Below, piece by piece: positions 6,908 through 14,770 of a stretch of 14,881 bases of DNA (its first letter is position 1; each line of letters begins with the position of its first letter). The notes under the pieces were generated by a model. The model had not been told where the DNA came from. It did no database searches and saw only the letters and a list, made by a program, of their open reading frames with translations. Both the position numbers and the translations under genes were made by a program. The stretch is from an uncultured Oscillospiraceae bacterium. Its GTDB lineage: Bacteria > Bacillota_A > Clostridia > Oscillospirales > Acutalibacteraceae. Where the stretch lies: NCBI GenBank assembly GCA_910589395.1, contig CAJUTL010000051.1, forward strand, positions 1-14,881, given 5' to 3'.

Positions 6908-8072
6908 TCTTTGTACTGATATCGGCTATATGAGCCTGAATAAATGGGGCGAACAGCTCTGCGGCGACCGGGTGGAGGTCGTGGAGCAGGGTGAAAACTC
7001 CAGCGTGATCGTTCTGGCGGACGGTATGGGAAGCGGCGTGAAGGCCAATATCCTGTCTACGCTGACCTCCAAGATCATCTCTACCATGATGGCCGCCAAT
7101 ATGCGTTTGGAGGACTGTGTGGCCACCATAGCGGCCACTCTGCCGGTGTGCGCGGTGCGTGAGGTGGCCTATTCCACCTTTACCATTATTCACATCATTG
7201 AGAATGAGGAAGCGGAGATCATTCAGTACGATAACCCGCTGCTTATTCTGATTCGGGACGGGAAATTTGTGGAGATCCCAAAAACGGGAAACGAGATCGG
7301 AGGTAAAATGATCTACCGTTCCCGGATCCGCCTCCAGGAAAACGATTTTCTCTTCACCATGAGCGACGGCACGATCCACGCCGGGGTGGGGGAGAACCTG
7401 AATTTCGGCTGGCAGCGGGAAGACATCATTCAGTATCTGGAAATGATGTACGACAGCTCCTATACCGCCAAAACCTACGGTGCTCTGCTGCTGGAAGAGT
7501 GTAACCAGCTCTACGGCGGAAAACCGGGAGATGACACCACCGTGTGCGTGGTGAAGATCCGCAACCGTTCTCAGGTGAATTTGATGATTGGCCCGCCTTC
7601 GGACAGACGGGACGTAAACAAAATGCAGTCGCTGTTTTTCTCTAAGGAAGGAAAGCACATCGTCTGTGGAGGAACCACCTCCACCATCACTGCGGAATTT
7701 TTGGGAAAACCCATGATCGCCGATCTGGATTATCTGGATCCGGAGATCCCGCCCACAGCAAAGATAGAAGGGGTAGACTTGGTGACAGAGGGCGTGATCA
7801 CCATCAGCAAGGTGTTGGATTACGCCAAGGACTACCTTCTGGAGAACGATTCCTACCGGGATTGGGGCTATAAGCGCGATGGCGCTTCCCTCATTGCCAG
7901 AATGCTGTTTGAGGAAGCCACCGATATCAATTTCTTTGTGGGCCGGGCGGTGAACCCCGCCCATCAAAACCCAAACCTTCCCATCAGCTTCAATATCAAA
8001 ATGCGTTTGGTAGAGGAGCTCAGTGACTGCCTGAAAAAGATGGGAAAGCGGATCAAGGTCAGCTATTTTTAG
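6897..8072 (+). CDS. SpoIIE-type PP2C serine phosphatase with uncharacterised C-terminal domain
   Basis: A 391-residue cytoplasmic protein without membrane segments. The N-terminal half (about 1-220) is a SpoIIE/PP2C phosphatase domain with the metal-binding motifs LADGMGSG (Asp42), MSDG (Asp157) and GDDTT (Asp212, Asp213). The C-terminal 170 residues (HIVCGGTTS, DYLDPEIPPTAKIEGVDLVTEG and onward) match no domain I can name. Such phosphatases dephosphorylate serine or threonine on partner proteins, often anti-sigma antagonists. The start ATG 6897 lies inside the end of hydS, with AAGGA eight bases upstream, so translation is probably coupled and the phosphatase is the likely output of the PAS hydrogenase. 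A similar phosphatase occurs in hfs-type and group C hydrogenase clusters. No anti-sigma or STAS partner gene is in the window. Confidence 0.88.
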   Translation: MMNDLCTDIGYMSLNKWGEQLCGDRVEVVEQGENSSVIVLADGMGSGVKANILSTLTSKIISTMMAANMRLEDCVATIAATLPVCAVREVAYSTFTIIHIIENEEAEIIQYDNPLLILIRDGKFVEIPKTGNEIGGKMIYRSRIRLQENDFLFTMSDGTIHAGVGENLNFGWQREDIIQYLEMMYDSSYTAKTYGALLLEECNQLYGGKPGDDTTVCVVKIRNRSQVNLMIGPPSDRRDVNKMQSLFFSKEGKHIVCGGTTSTITAEFLGKPMIADLDYLDPEIPPTAKIEGVDLVTEGVITISKVLDYAKDYLLENDSYRDWGYKRDGASLIARMLFEEATDINFFVGRAVNPAHQNPNLPISFNIKMRLVEELSDCLKKMGKRIKVSYF

Positions 8073-8144
8073 GAGACACCGCTTCAAGCGGCCGCCGTGG
8101 ATCGTGCGGTGCTGCCTCATATATTGGAAAAGGAGGGGGAACCC

Positions 8145-9587
8145 GTGCCAACAAAGCCCCTGCAGGAAAGAAAATTTGATACCAAGGTACAGTACCTGAA
8201 ATACAAGGTGCTGCGCGCCGTTGCCTATTACGCCTTTGAAGATAAGCTGATGGACGCTTACGCTGAGATCCCAAAGCTCATCGTACAGAAAAAGCCCACC
8301 ATGCGCTGCTGCATCTATAAGGAGCGCGCCATTGTGGGGGAGCGTATCCGCATGGCGCTGGGGGGAGATAAGGAGAACCCCAATGTCATTGAGGTGATCG
8401 ATATTGCCTGTGATGAATGCCCGGCCAGCGGCTACGTGGTCAGTGAGGCCTGCCGGGGCTGCCTTGCTCACCGCTGTGAGGACGTTTGCCCCAAGGGAGC
8501 CATTTCCTTTGATGAAAATCAGAAAGCGCATATTGATAAATCGAAATGTGTGAACTGCGGGAAATGTGCCAAGGTCTGTCCCTACAGCGCCATTATCGAT
8601 CATAAGCGCCCCTGTGAACGGGCCTGCAAGATCGGCGCGATCAGCATGAGCGAAAGCGGAGAGGCCCATATCGACAACGATATCTGCATTTCCTGCGGCG
8701 CCTGCGTGTATCAGTGTCCCTTCGGCGCTATCGTGGATAAGTCCTTTATTTTAGACGTGGTAGATCTGATCAAAAAAAGCGAGCAGAACAAAAAGTATAA
8801 GCTCTATGCGGTGATCGCGCCCTCTGTTTCCAGCCAGTTTTCCTATGCCAGGCTGGGCCAGGTGATCACCGGCATCGAAAAGCTGGGCTTTTTCCATGTG
8901 GTGGAGGCGGCCTTGGGCGCGGATATGGTGGCCTATGCCGAATCGAAGGAGCTCTCGGAAAAGGGCTTTTTGACAAGCTCCTGCTGCCCGGCGTTTGTAA
9001 GCTATGTGGAGAAAAAATTTCCTCAGCTGAAGGAGCATGTTTCCCACAACCTGTCTCCGGCGGCCACCATTGCCAAGTATATCAAGGAAACCACGCCCGG
9101 GGCAAAGGTGGTGTTTATCGGCCCCTGCACCGCCAAAAAAATGGAGTTCCAGAAGGAAGAGGTACGTCCCTATATCGATAGCGCCATCACTTTTGAGGAA
9201 CTGCAGGCGCTGTTTGACAGCCGGGAGATCGATCTTCCCTCACTGGAGGAGGGCGTGCTGGACAACGCCTCCTATTACGGCAGAATCTTTGCTCGCAGCG
9301 GTGGTCTCAGTGACGCTGTAGCCCAGGGTCTGAAGGAGCAGGGGCTGGAATTTGATCTGAAGGCTGTTCCCTGCGATGGGATAGAAGCCTGCCGCACCGC
9401 TCTGCTGAAGGCCTCTAAAAACCTTCTGCCCGGCAATTTCATTGAAGGTATGGCCTGTGTCGGCGGCTGTATCGGCGGCGCCGGCTGCCTGACCCATGGG
9501 GAAAAGAACAAGGCCGATGTGGATCAGTATGGCAAAGAAGCCTATGAAAAGACCATCAGCGAGGCCATTGGCATTCTTCAGAAATAA
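8145..9587 (+). CDS. [FeFe] hydrogenase, group-B-like, catalytic
   Basis: A 480-residue protein expected to reduce protons to H2 with electrons from ferredoxin, in the cytoplasm. The N-terminal 200 residues are rich in cysteine: 89/92, 103/106/111/115, 135/138/141/145, 157/161 and 181/184/187/191, at least three [4Fe-4S] centres. The H-cluster domain is complete: TSSCCPAF (Cys280, Cys281), GPCTAKKME (Cys328) and GMACVGGCIGG (Cys438, Cys442). GPCTAKK rather than MPCTAKK, and the N-terminal cysteine pattern, fit monomeric group B enzymes. GTG 8145 is chosen because AGGAGGGG (8131-8138) sits six bases upstream; in-frame GTG 8097 lacks a good site. It is the last gene of the hydrogen cluster, 72 nt after the phosphatase. 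HydEFG maturases would be needed and are not in the window. The group assignment is less certain than the enzyme family. Confidence 0.92.
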   Translation: MPTKPLQERKFDTKVQYLKYKVLRAVAYYAFEDKLMDAYAEIPKLIVQKKPTMRCCIYKERAIVGERIRMALGGDKENPNVIEVIDIACDECPASGYVVSEACRGCLAHRCEDVCPKGAISFDENQKAHIDKSKCVNCGKCAKVCPYSAIIDHKRPCERACKIGAISMSESGEAHIDNDICISCGACVYQCPFGAIVDKSFILDVVDLIKKSEQNKKYKLYAVIAPSVSSQFSYARLGQVITGIEKLGFFHVVEAALGADMVAYAESKELSEKGFLTSSCCPAFVSYVEKKFPQLKEHVSHNLSPAATIAKYIKETTPGAKVVFIGPCTAKKMEFQKEEVRPYIDSAITFEELQALFDSREIDLPSLEEGVLDNASYYGRIFARSGGLSDAVAQGLKEQGLEFDLKAVPCDGIEACRTALLKASKNLLPGNFIEGMACVGGCIGGAGCLTHGEKNKADVDQYGKEAYEKTISEAIGILQK

Positions 9588-9597
9588 GGGTGCTTGG

Positions 9598-9617
9598 CTG
9601 TCGGAGACAGGCTTTTT
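9598..9617 (+). terminator. Possible weak intrinsic terminator after the hydrogenase gene
   Basis: CTGTC-GGA-GACAG (9598-9610) is followed by GC and five Ts (9613-9617), 10 bases after the hydrogenase stop and upstream of an independent promoter. The stem is only 5 bp, so termination may be partial. Confidence 0.4.
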
Positions 9618-9647
9618 CCATTCCGCCGCTCTGCCTCTTAAAAAATC

Positions 9648-9676
9648 TTGACAAATCCTCCTTTGCATGGTATGAA
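9648..9676 (+). promoter_or_regulatory. Sigma-A promoter for the zinc alcohol dehydrogenase gene
   Basis: A perfect -35 box TTGACA (9648-9653) is separated by 17 bases from TATGAA (9671-9676). Transcription would start near 9683, giving a leader of about 28 nt that contains the ribosome binding site before GTG 9711. No Rex-like site overlaps it. Confidence 0.7.
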
Positions 9677-9710
9677 TGATAGCAAATACCGGCAGAGGAG
9701 GATCTTTTTT

Positions 9711-10724
9711 GTGAAAGCTTCATTTTTCCTGGGAAATAAAACCTTCGAGGTACGGGAGCAGGGGCTGCCCCGTGCGGGAAAAGGGGAGGTCGTTGTTCAA
9801 AACGCCTTCTGCGGCGTGTGCGGTACCGATGTACATATCTATCACGGCGAACCCGGCTCCGCCGATGTGACCCCGCCGGTGGTGCTGGGCCATGAGTATT
9901 CCGGAGTTGTCACGGAGGTGGGAGAGGATGTTGCCTCTCTGCGCCCTGGCGACCATGTGACTATCGATCCCAACATCTATTGCGGGAAATGCGAATACTG
10001 CCGGGCGGGGAAGAAACAGCTCTGTGAAAGCATGGAGGCCATCGGCGTGACCAGAAACGGAGGCTTCGCCCAGTACAGCTTGGTGCCGGAGTCCCAGGCT
10101 TTTCTGCTGTCTCCGGAGCTGCCGCTGGAATTCGGCGCCATGGCGGAGCCTGTGGCCTGCTGCCTTCACGGTATTGACCGGGCGGAAATCAAGGAGGGCA
10201 ATACCGTCTGCATTGTGGGCGGTGGAGCCATCGGTCTGATCATGGTGCAGCTGGCAAAGCTGGCGGGTGCGGCGAAGATTATTCTCAGCGAGCCCAACGG
10301 AAAGCGCCGGGAGGCAGGACTGAAGCTGGGCGCCGATGAGGCCGTTGATCCTACCATGGAGGGGGCCATGGAGTCCCTGCTGGAAACCGCCGATGTGGTG
10401 ATTGAGTGCGTGGGCAATCTTCCGGCGGTGCAAAGCGCCTTCCGCTTTGCCAAAAAGGGGGCCAACATTGTGCTGTTCAGCGTGCCGAAGGTAGAGGCCC
10501 GGTTTGAACTGCCGCTGTTTGACGTGTATAAGAAGGAGCTGACCATCAAGGGCTCCTTTGTCAACCCCGATACCCACAGCCGCGCTGTGGCCCTGCTCAA
10601 CGCCGGAAAGCTGGACTTCTCCCAGATTATCACCCACCGCTTCCCGTTAGAGAAAATAGATGAAGCCATCGCCATGCAGATGAGCGACCAATCTATCAAG
10701 GTAGTGGTCTGCCTCCAGGACTGA
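9711..10724 (+). CDS. Zinc-dependent medium-chain alcohol/polyol dehydrogenase
   Basis: A 337-residue member of the medium-chain dehydrogenase superfamily, which oxidises alcohols or polyols (or reduces the matching carbonyls) with NAD(P). Catalytic zinc residues are recognisable: Cys34 in CGVCGTD, His61-Glu62 in GHEY. Structural zinc cysteines are Cys91/94/97/105 (CGKCEYCRAGKKQLC). The Rossmann motif is VGGGAIG near 169-175. The layout resembles sorbitol, threonine and related dehydrogenases; substrate is not determinable. GTG 9711 is chosen because AGAGGAGGATC lies just upstream; an ORF start at 9648 would fall inside the promoter. It has its own promoter and a GNAT gene four bases after its stop. 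Its position beside adhE and hydrogenase genes fits a further redox-balancing enzyme, but nothing ties it to ethanol specifically. Confidence 0.9.
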   Translation: MKASFFLGNKTFEVREQGLPRAGKGEVVVQNAFCGVCGTDVHIYHGEPGSADVTPPVVLGHEYSGVVTEVGEDVASLRPGDHVTIDPNIYCGKCEYCRAGKKQLCESMEAIGVTRNGGFAQYSLVPESQAFLLSPELPLEFGAMAEPVACCLHGIDRAEIKEGNTVCIVGGGAIGLIMVQLAKLAGAAKIILSEPNGKRREAGLKLGADEAVDPTMEGAMESLLETADVVIECVGNLPAVQSAFRFAKKGANIVLFSVPKVEARFELPLFDVYKKELTIKGSFVNPDTHSRAVALLNAGKLDFSQIITHRFPLEKIDEAIAMQMSDQSIKVVVCLQD

Positions 10725-10728
10725 CTTT

Positions 10729-11208
10729 ATGAATTTTTCCTTTACTGATAAATTTGATATCATAATTGGGAAGGAATTGTCCCTGCGAATCATCGAAAAG
10801 CAGCAGGGAAAAGGAGCAATGCTGCCCTTCTATTATTGGGATATTCTTGTGGGTACAAGGACGGTGGGAAAAATCAGTCTCCGCGTAGGAAGAAATTTTC
10901 ATTCCTACTACAACGGAAATATAGGATATGAAATTGATGAACTATATCGCGGGCATCGTTATTCCCAGAAAGCCTGTGAACTGCTTTTGCCCGTGGCGGA
11001 ATTCCATGGAATGAAGGAGCTGCTTCTTACCTGTAGGGAAACCAATATTGCCTCTTATAAAGTAATCGAGAGCCTGGGAGCGGAATTGTTGGAGATCACT
11101 GAGGCTCCAAGGGAGTATTTTGCGTGGAAAGAAGGCATGGAGCGGCAAAGGATCTATTCCTGGAGCGTAGCGGCAGCAGCCGAACGATTGGCGAAGAAAA
11201 ATCAATGA
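10729..11208 (+). CDS. GNAT-family N-acetyltransferase
   Basis: A 159-residue protein with the GNAT core: IGYEIDELYRGHRYSQKACELLL is typical of strand 4 and the acetyl-CoA-binding loop (spanning about 65-87), followed by LLLTCRETNIASYKVIESLG (motif B region, about 101-121). The loop reads RGHRYS where RGxGxA/G is usual. Acetyl-CoA would be the donor; the acceptor is unknown. The gene begins four bases after the alcohol dehydrogenase stop, with AGGA nine bases before its ATG, so it shares that promoter. Its first 100 bases are clearly more AT-rich than neighbouring genes, a hint of later acquisition. A strong terminator starts one base after its stop codon. Family call reasonable, function open. 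Confidence 0.82.
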   Translation: MNFSFTDKFDIIIGKELSLRIIEKQQGKGAMLPFYYWDILVGTRTVGKISLRVGRNFHSYYNGNIGYEIDELYRGHRYSQKACELLLPVAEFHGMKELLLTCRETNIASYKVIESLGAELLEITEAPREYFAWKEGMERQRIYSWSVAAAAERLAKKNQ

Positions 11209-11268
11209 CTCCCAAAAAAGCAGGAAGAACAAAGCGGCTACGCTTTGTTCTTCCTGCTTTTTTGGGAG
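11209..11268. terminator. Bidirectional intrinsic terminator (28-bp perfect inverted repeat)
   Basis: Bases 11209-11236 are the exact reverse complement of 11241-11268, with a GCTA loop. The core GC-rich stem is followed by six Ts on the plus strand and, reading the other way, six Ts on the minus strand. It lies between the convergent GNAT (+) and PAP2 (-) genes, one base after the GNAT stop and 28 bases from the PAP2 stop, so it can terminate both. The perfect arms are unusually long for a terminator. Confidence 0.88.
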
Positions 11269-11296
11269 GGAATAAGTTTTCAGGCAAAATAACTTC

Positions 11297-11848
11297 TCAC
11301 AGCTTCTTTTCTGCTCTTTGGCTTTTCGGACTTTTCGCAAGAAAAACCGTTGAAAGCCCGCAGGCGATCCCCAATACTGCGCCTGCCAGTACATCTGTAG
11401 GCCAGTGTACAAACAGAAAGACGCGGGAAAAGGCAATAAGGCAGGCCAGAACAAGAGCCGGGATCCCCCATTTTTTGGAGTGGCAGAAAAATACCGTGGC
11501 CGCGGCAAAGGAGGCGCAGGTGTGTCCGGAGGGAAAGGAAAAACCGGAGGGCGGAGAGATCAGCAGGGAAATGTAGTTTGGGAAGGCCTGAAAGGGCCGT
11601 TCCCGGCAAACGATATTTTTCAGCAAAATCTCTCCCAGTAAAAAGCCCGCCGCTATGGCGCAAAGCGCGAAAGCTCCCTGCCGCCTTGTCTTTTTCAGAA
11701 TCAGGAAAAGCAGCGAGGCAATGATCCAAACAAGCCCGGCTTCTCCCAAATAAGTGAGAAAAGGAAATATTCTGTCTGTAACAGCGTTGTGAAAATGGTT
11801 TTGCACAAAAGCCATCACGATGCTGTCGAATCCATTGATCCCGTTCAA
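11297..11848 (-). CDS. PAP2-family membrane phosphatase (undecaprenyl-diphosphatase-like)
   Basis: A 183-residue integral membrane protein with several hydrophobic helices and the complete PAP2 active site: K-x6-RP (Lys77, Arg84), PSGH (106-109, His109) and SR-x5-H-x3-D (Arg142, His148, Asp152). Such enzymes dephosphorylate lipid phosphates at the outer membrane face, for example undecaprenyl diphosphate or phosphatidylglycerol phosphate; the exact substrate cannot be told. The start codon is TTG (complement of 11846-11848): an in-frame stop lies a few codons upstream and GGGAG sits about 8 bases before it, so no ATG alternative exists. It converges on the GNAT gene and diverges from the calcium-ATPase gene. 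Confidence 0.88.
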   Translation of the reverse strand: MNGINGFDSIVMAFVQNHFHNAVTDRIFPFLTYLGEAGLVWIIASLLFLILKKTRRQGAFALCAIAAGFLLGEILLKNIVCRERPFQAFPNYISLLISPPSGFSFPSGHTCASFAAATVFFCHSKKWGIPALVLACLIAFSRVFLFVHWPTDVLAGAVLGIACGLSTVFLAKSPKSQRAEKKL

Positions 11849-11890
11849 ATGCTTCTCTCCCTTTCAAAAAGCGGAATTTTCTATAGATCC

Positions 11891-11919
11891 AGTATAGCAT
11901 AGTTCCCGGAGATTTTCAC
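11891..11919 (-). promoter_or_regulatory. Extended -10 promoter for the PAP2 gene
   Basis: On the minus strand TGCTATACT gives an extended -10 (complement of 11891-11899). After 17 bases, GTGAAA (complement of 11914-11919) matches four of six -35 positions. The leader to the TTG start would be about 36 nt. No comparably clear promoter was seen for the divergent ATPase gene; TATATA at 11955-11960 lacks a good -35 box. Confidence 0.55.
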
Positions 11920-11994
11920 CCTTTTCCGCAAAACATAAAACTCTTTTTTCCGCGTATATATGCCAGAGACCTTGAAAACCGGGGAGGATGGAAA

Positions 11995-14634
11995 ATGGAG
12001 CTTCATAGTGTAAGCTGGCGGGAAGCTGCTGAGCGGCTGGAAACAGACAGCGAGCGGGGCTTGAGCCGGGGAGAGGCCCAAAGAAGACTGCAAAAATTCG
12101 GAAAAAATGAGATCCGGCAAACCAGGCGGAAAAGCCTGATCGTTCGTTTTTTCAGCCAGTTTCAGGATTTTATGGTATTGATCCTGCTGGCCTCAGCAGC
12201 GGTTTCCTTTTTTGTTTCCCGTATGCGGGGAGACAATGAATTCATTGACTCTGTTATCATTCTCGCCATCGTGGTGTGCAACGCCATCATCGGCATGGTG
12301 CAGGAGCTTCGGGCGGATAAGGCCATAGAAGCTCTGAAAAAGCTTTCCTCGCCTCATGCCAGGGTGCTGCGGGAAGGAAGAAAGCATACGGTGGAAAGCT
12401 GGGAACTGGTGCCGGGGGATGTGGTGATCCTGAAGGCGGGAGACCTGGTCCCGGCGGATATTCGGCTGATCAAAAGTGTGGAGCTTCAGGCGGAGGAATC
12501 CGCCCTGACAGGAGAATCGGTTCCCTCCGAAAAGGACGCCAATGCCTTTTGCCCGGAAAACGCCACCCTGGCGGAGCGAAAGAACATGCTCTTTGCCTCT
12601 ACCGGTATCGCCTCCGGCGCCGGTGTGGGGATCGTAACGGCTACCGGCATGGATACCAGCATGGGCCAGATCGCCAAAATGCTGGAAAATGAAAAAGCCC
12701 CCGCCACGCCGCTGCAGCAGAAGCTGAAGCAGACGGGGAAGGTGCTGGGCATCGGTGTGGTGGTGATCTGCGCCGTGATCTTTACCCTGGGGCTGATCCA
12801 GAAAATAGAGCCCCTGGAAATGTTTATGATCGCCATCAGCTTAGGCGTGGCGGCGATCCCGGAGGGCCTTACGGCGGTAGTGACCATCGTGCTCGCTATG
12901 GGGATCAAACGCATGGCGCAAAAACGGGCCATTGTGCGCCATATGCCCGCTGTGGAGACCCTTGGCAGCACGCAGGTGATCTGTTCGGACAAAACAGGCA
13001 CCCTCACCCAGAACAAAATGACAGTAACGGCGTTTTCCGGCGCATACGGAGAAGAGCGGCTGGATACGCCTACCGCTCAGTTTGCCCTGGAGCTTGCCAC
13101 CCTTTGCAACAACTCCGAGGAGCAGGAGGGAAAGCTTTTCGGAGACCCCACGGAAACGGCGTTTCTGCGGGCCTGCCACACGGCAAAGTCCGCCCTGGAG
13201 CAAAGCTTCCCCAGGGCGGGGGAGATCCCCTTTACCTCAGCGCGGAAAATGATGACCACCGCCCACCGTACCGCCCAGGGCTACCGCGTCATTTCCAAGG
13301 GCGCGCCCGATGTGCTGATCGCCCGGTGCGGCCAAATGCAAAAGGGCAGCACGATCGTTCCCTTAAGCGGTTCCCTGAAAGCAAAGCTGATGGCGGATAA
13401 CAGCGCTCTGGCGGAGCGGGCCCTGCGGGTGCTGGCAGTGGCCTATAAAGATGTTTCCTCCCTGCCGGGCGATGATAACGAAACGGAAAGCGGCCTGATT
13501 TTCTGCGGCCTTATCGGCATGGAAGATCCGCCCCGCAGCGGGGTAAAGGCGGCGGTTTCCGAGTGTAAGCGGGCGGGAATTCTGCCGGTCATGATTACGG
13601 GCGACCACGCCGCCACGGCCCTTGCCATCGGAAAACGGATCGGCATTGCGGACGATTCCGGCGGCGTGATCACCGGTGCGGAGCTGGATCGCCTCAGCGA
13701 AGGAGAGCTGAGCCGGCAGATTTTTGACTACCGGATCTTTGCCAGGGTCTCTCCGGAGCACAAGGTGAAGATCGTGAAGGCCTTTCAGCGCCGGGGCATG
13801 GTGGTGGCCATGACCGGAGACGGCGTCAACGACGCGCCTGCCCTGAAGAGTGCCGATATCGGCTGTGCCATGGGGAAAAACGGCACCGAGGTGGCGAAAT
13901 CCGCTGCCGATATGGTGCTGACGGACGATAATTTTTCCACCATCGTTTCGGCGGTGCGGGAGGGCAGGGGAATCTATAAAAATATCCGCAAAACCATTCA
14001 CTTCCTGCTTTCCTGCAATATCGGGGAGATCCTGGTGGTATTTGTGGCCTTCCTGCTGCGGGCCCCGGCGCCGCTATTGGCCATTCAGCTGCTCTGGGTC
14101 AATTTGGTCACAGATTCCCTGCCCGCTCTGGCCTTGGGGGCTGACCCCATTGAGCGGGACGTTATGGAGGAGCCTCCTCACCGGAAAAATGAGGGGATCT
14201 TCTCCGGCGGCATGGGCTTTTCCGTGGCGGCGGAGGGCTGCCTGGTGGGCGCTCTGGCGCTGCTTGCCTACACCATCGGACGGGTCTGGTTCGATACCGA
14301 CCCCATGGAACCCTGGATCGGCCGCACCATGGGCTTCGCGGTGCTGAGCCTTTCCCAGCTGGTGCACAGCTTCAATATGCGCTCGGAGCATTCCGTGCTG
14401 AAGCTGGGTCTTTTTTCCAATAAAAAGCTGCTGGCCGCCTGCGCCCTGTGCTGCGCCATGATGGTCAGCGTGATCTTGGTGCCTGCGTTGTCCGCCATGT
14501 TCAAAACCGCCGCCCTGAACGGCCTTCAGTGGCTCATTGTGGCCGGGCTTTCTCTGTTCCCTCTTGTGGCGGTAGAAGGCGAAAAGCTTTTGCTGGAGCA
14601 TATTCCTGCCAGAAAACAAAGCAAACGGAAATAA
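11995..14634 (+). CDS. P2-type calcium-transporting ATPase (SERCA/PMCA-like)
   Basis: An 879-residue membrane pump, usual length for bacterial P2A ATPases. It contains an N-terminal cation ATPase domain, the actuator motif TGES (172-175), the M4 motif AAIPEGL (Pro289, Glu290), the phosphorylation motif DKTGTLT (Asp332), and the hinge TGDGVND (607-613). Ion-binding residues resemble animal calcium pumps: M5 CNIGE (Asn675, Glu678) and M6 NLVTD (Asn703, Thr706, Asp707). In the presumed M8 the SERCA glutamate position appears to be Gln (SLSQLVHSF), as in plasma-membrane pumps, which may mean one calcium per cycle. It most likely exports Ca2+ from the cytoplasm; Mn2+ or Mg2+ are alternatives. ATG 11995 follows GGGGAGGA by six bases. 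The gene stands alone, divergent from PAP2. Confidence 0.93.
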   Translation: MELHSVSWREAAERLETDSERGLSRGEAQRRLQKFGKNEIRQTRRKSLIVRFFSQFQDFMVLILLASAAVSFFVSRMRGDNEFIDSVIILAIVVCNAIIGMVQELRADKAIEALKKLSSPHARVLREGRKHTVESWELVPGDVVILKAGDLVPADIRLIKSVELQAEESALTGESVPSEKDANAFCPENATLAERKNMLFASTGIASGAGVGIVTATGMDTSMGQIAKMLENEKAPATPLQQKLKQTGKVLGIGVVVICAVIFTLGLIQKIEPLEMFMIAISLGVAAIPEGLTAVVTIVLAMGIKRMAQKRAIVRHMPAVETLGSTQVICSDKTGTLTQNKMTVTAFSGAYGEERLDTPTAQFALELATLCNNSEEQEGKLFGDPTETAFLRACHTAKSALEQSFPRAGEIPFTSARKMMTTAHRTAQGYRVISKGAPDVLIARCGQMQKGSTIVPLSGSLKAKLMADNSALAERALRVLAVAYKDVSSLPGDDNETESGLIFCGLIGMEDPPRSGVKAAVSECKRAGILPVMITGDHAATALAIGKRIGIADDSGGVITGAELDRLSEGELSRQIFDYRIFARVSPEHKVKIVKAFQRRGMVVAMTGDGVNDAPALKSADIGCAMGKNGTEVAKSAADMVLTDDNFSTIVSAVREGRGIYKNIRKTIHFLLSCNIGEILVVFVAFLLRAPAPLLAIQLLWVNLVTDSLPALALGADPIERDVMEEPPHRKNEGIFSGGMGFSVAAEGCLVGALALLAYTIGRVWFDTDPMEPWIGRTMGFAVLSLSQLVHSFNMRSEHSVLKLGLFSNKKLLAACALCCAMMVSVILVPALSAMFKTAALNGLQWLIVAGLSLFPLVAVEGEKLLLEHIPARKQSKRK

Positions 14635-14770
14635 AGACCGCGCTGTAAATTAGATGATCAGTTGTGGAAAAGGGCAAAAAGAATGAGCAATTGGGAAGGG
14701 CACAAGCGTTGCAAGCAACACAAGCATTGTAACCAACGCTCGATAAATTGGATTTTATCTGCCCTTTGCC
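14635..14770. other. Intergenic stretch with a short tandem repeat
   Basis: No gene and no clear terminator for the ATPase gene were found. An 18-base unit occurs twice in tandem at 14701-14718 and 14719-14736 (CACAAGCGTTGCAAGCAA and CACAAGCATTGTAACCAA, three differences). AGGGCA copies near 14657 and 14696 and TGCCCT near 14760 could fold the stretch into a loose stem. Confidence 0.5.

Noticed and set aside
6795..8669. 624-codon open frame on the minus strand opposite the phosphatase and hydrogenase genes
   Set aside because: Same codon-bias shadow: aligned with plus-strand genes that have firm catalytic motifs.
9720..10637. 305-codon open frame on the minus strand opposite the zinc alcohol dehydrogenase
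   Set aside because: Codon-aligned shadow of a gene with complete zinc-binding motifs; no independent protein features.
11280..11900. 206-codon minus-strand frame overlapping PAP2
   Set aside because: Different frame from the one carrying all three PAP2 active-site motifs; no ribosome binding site.
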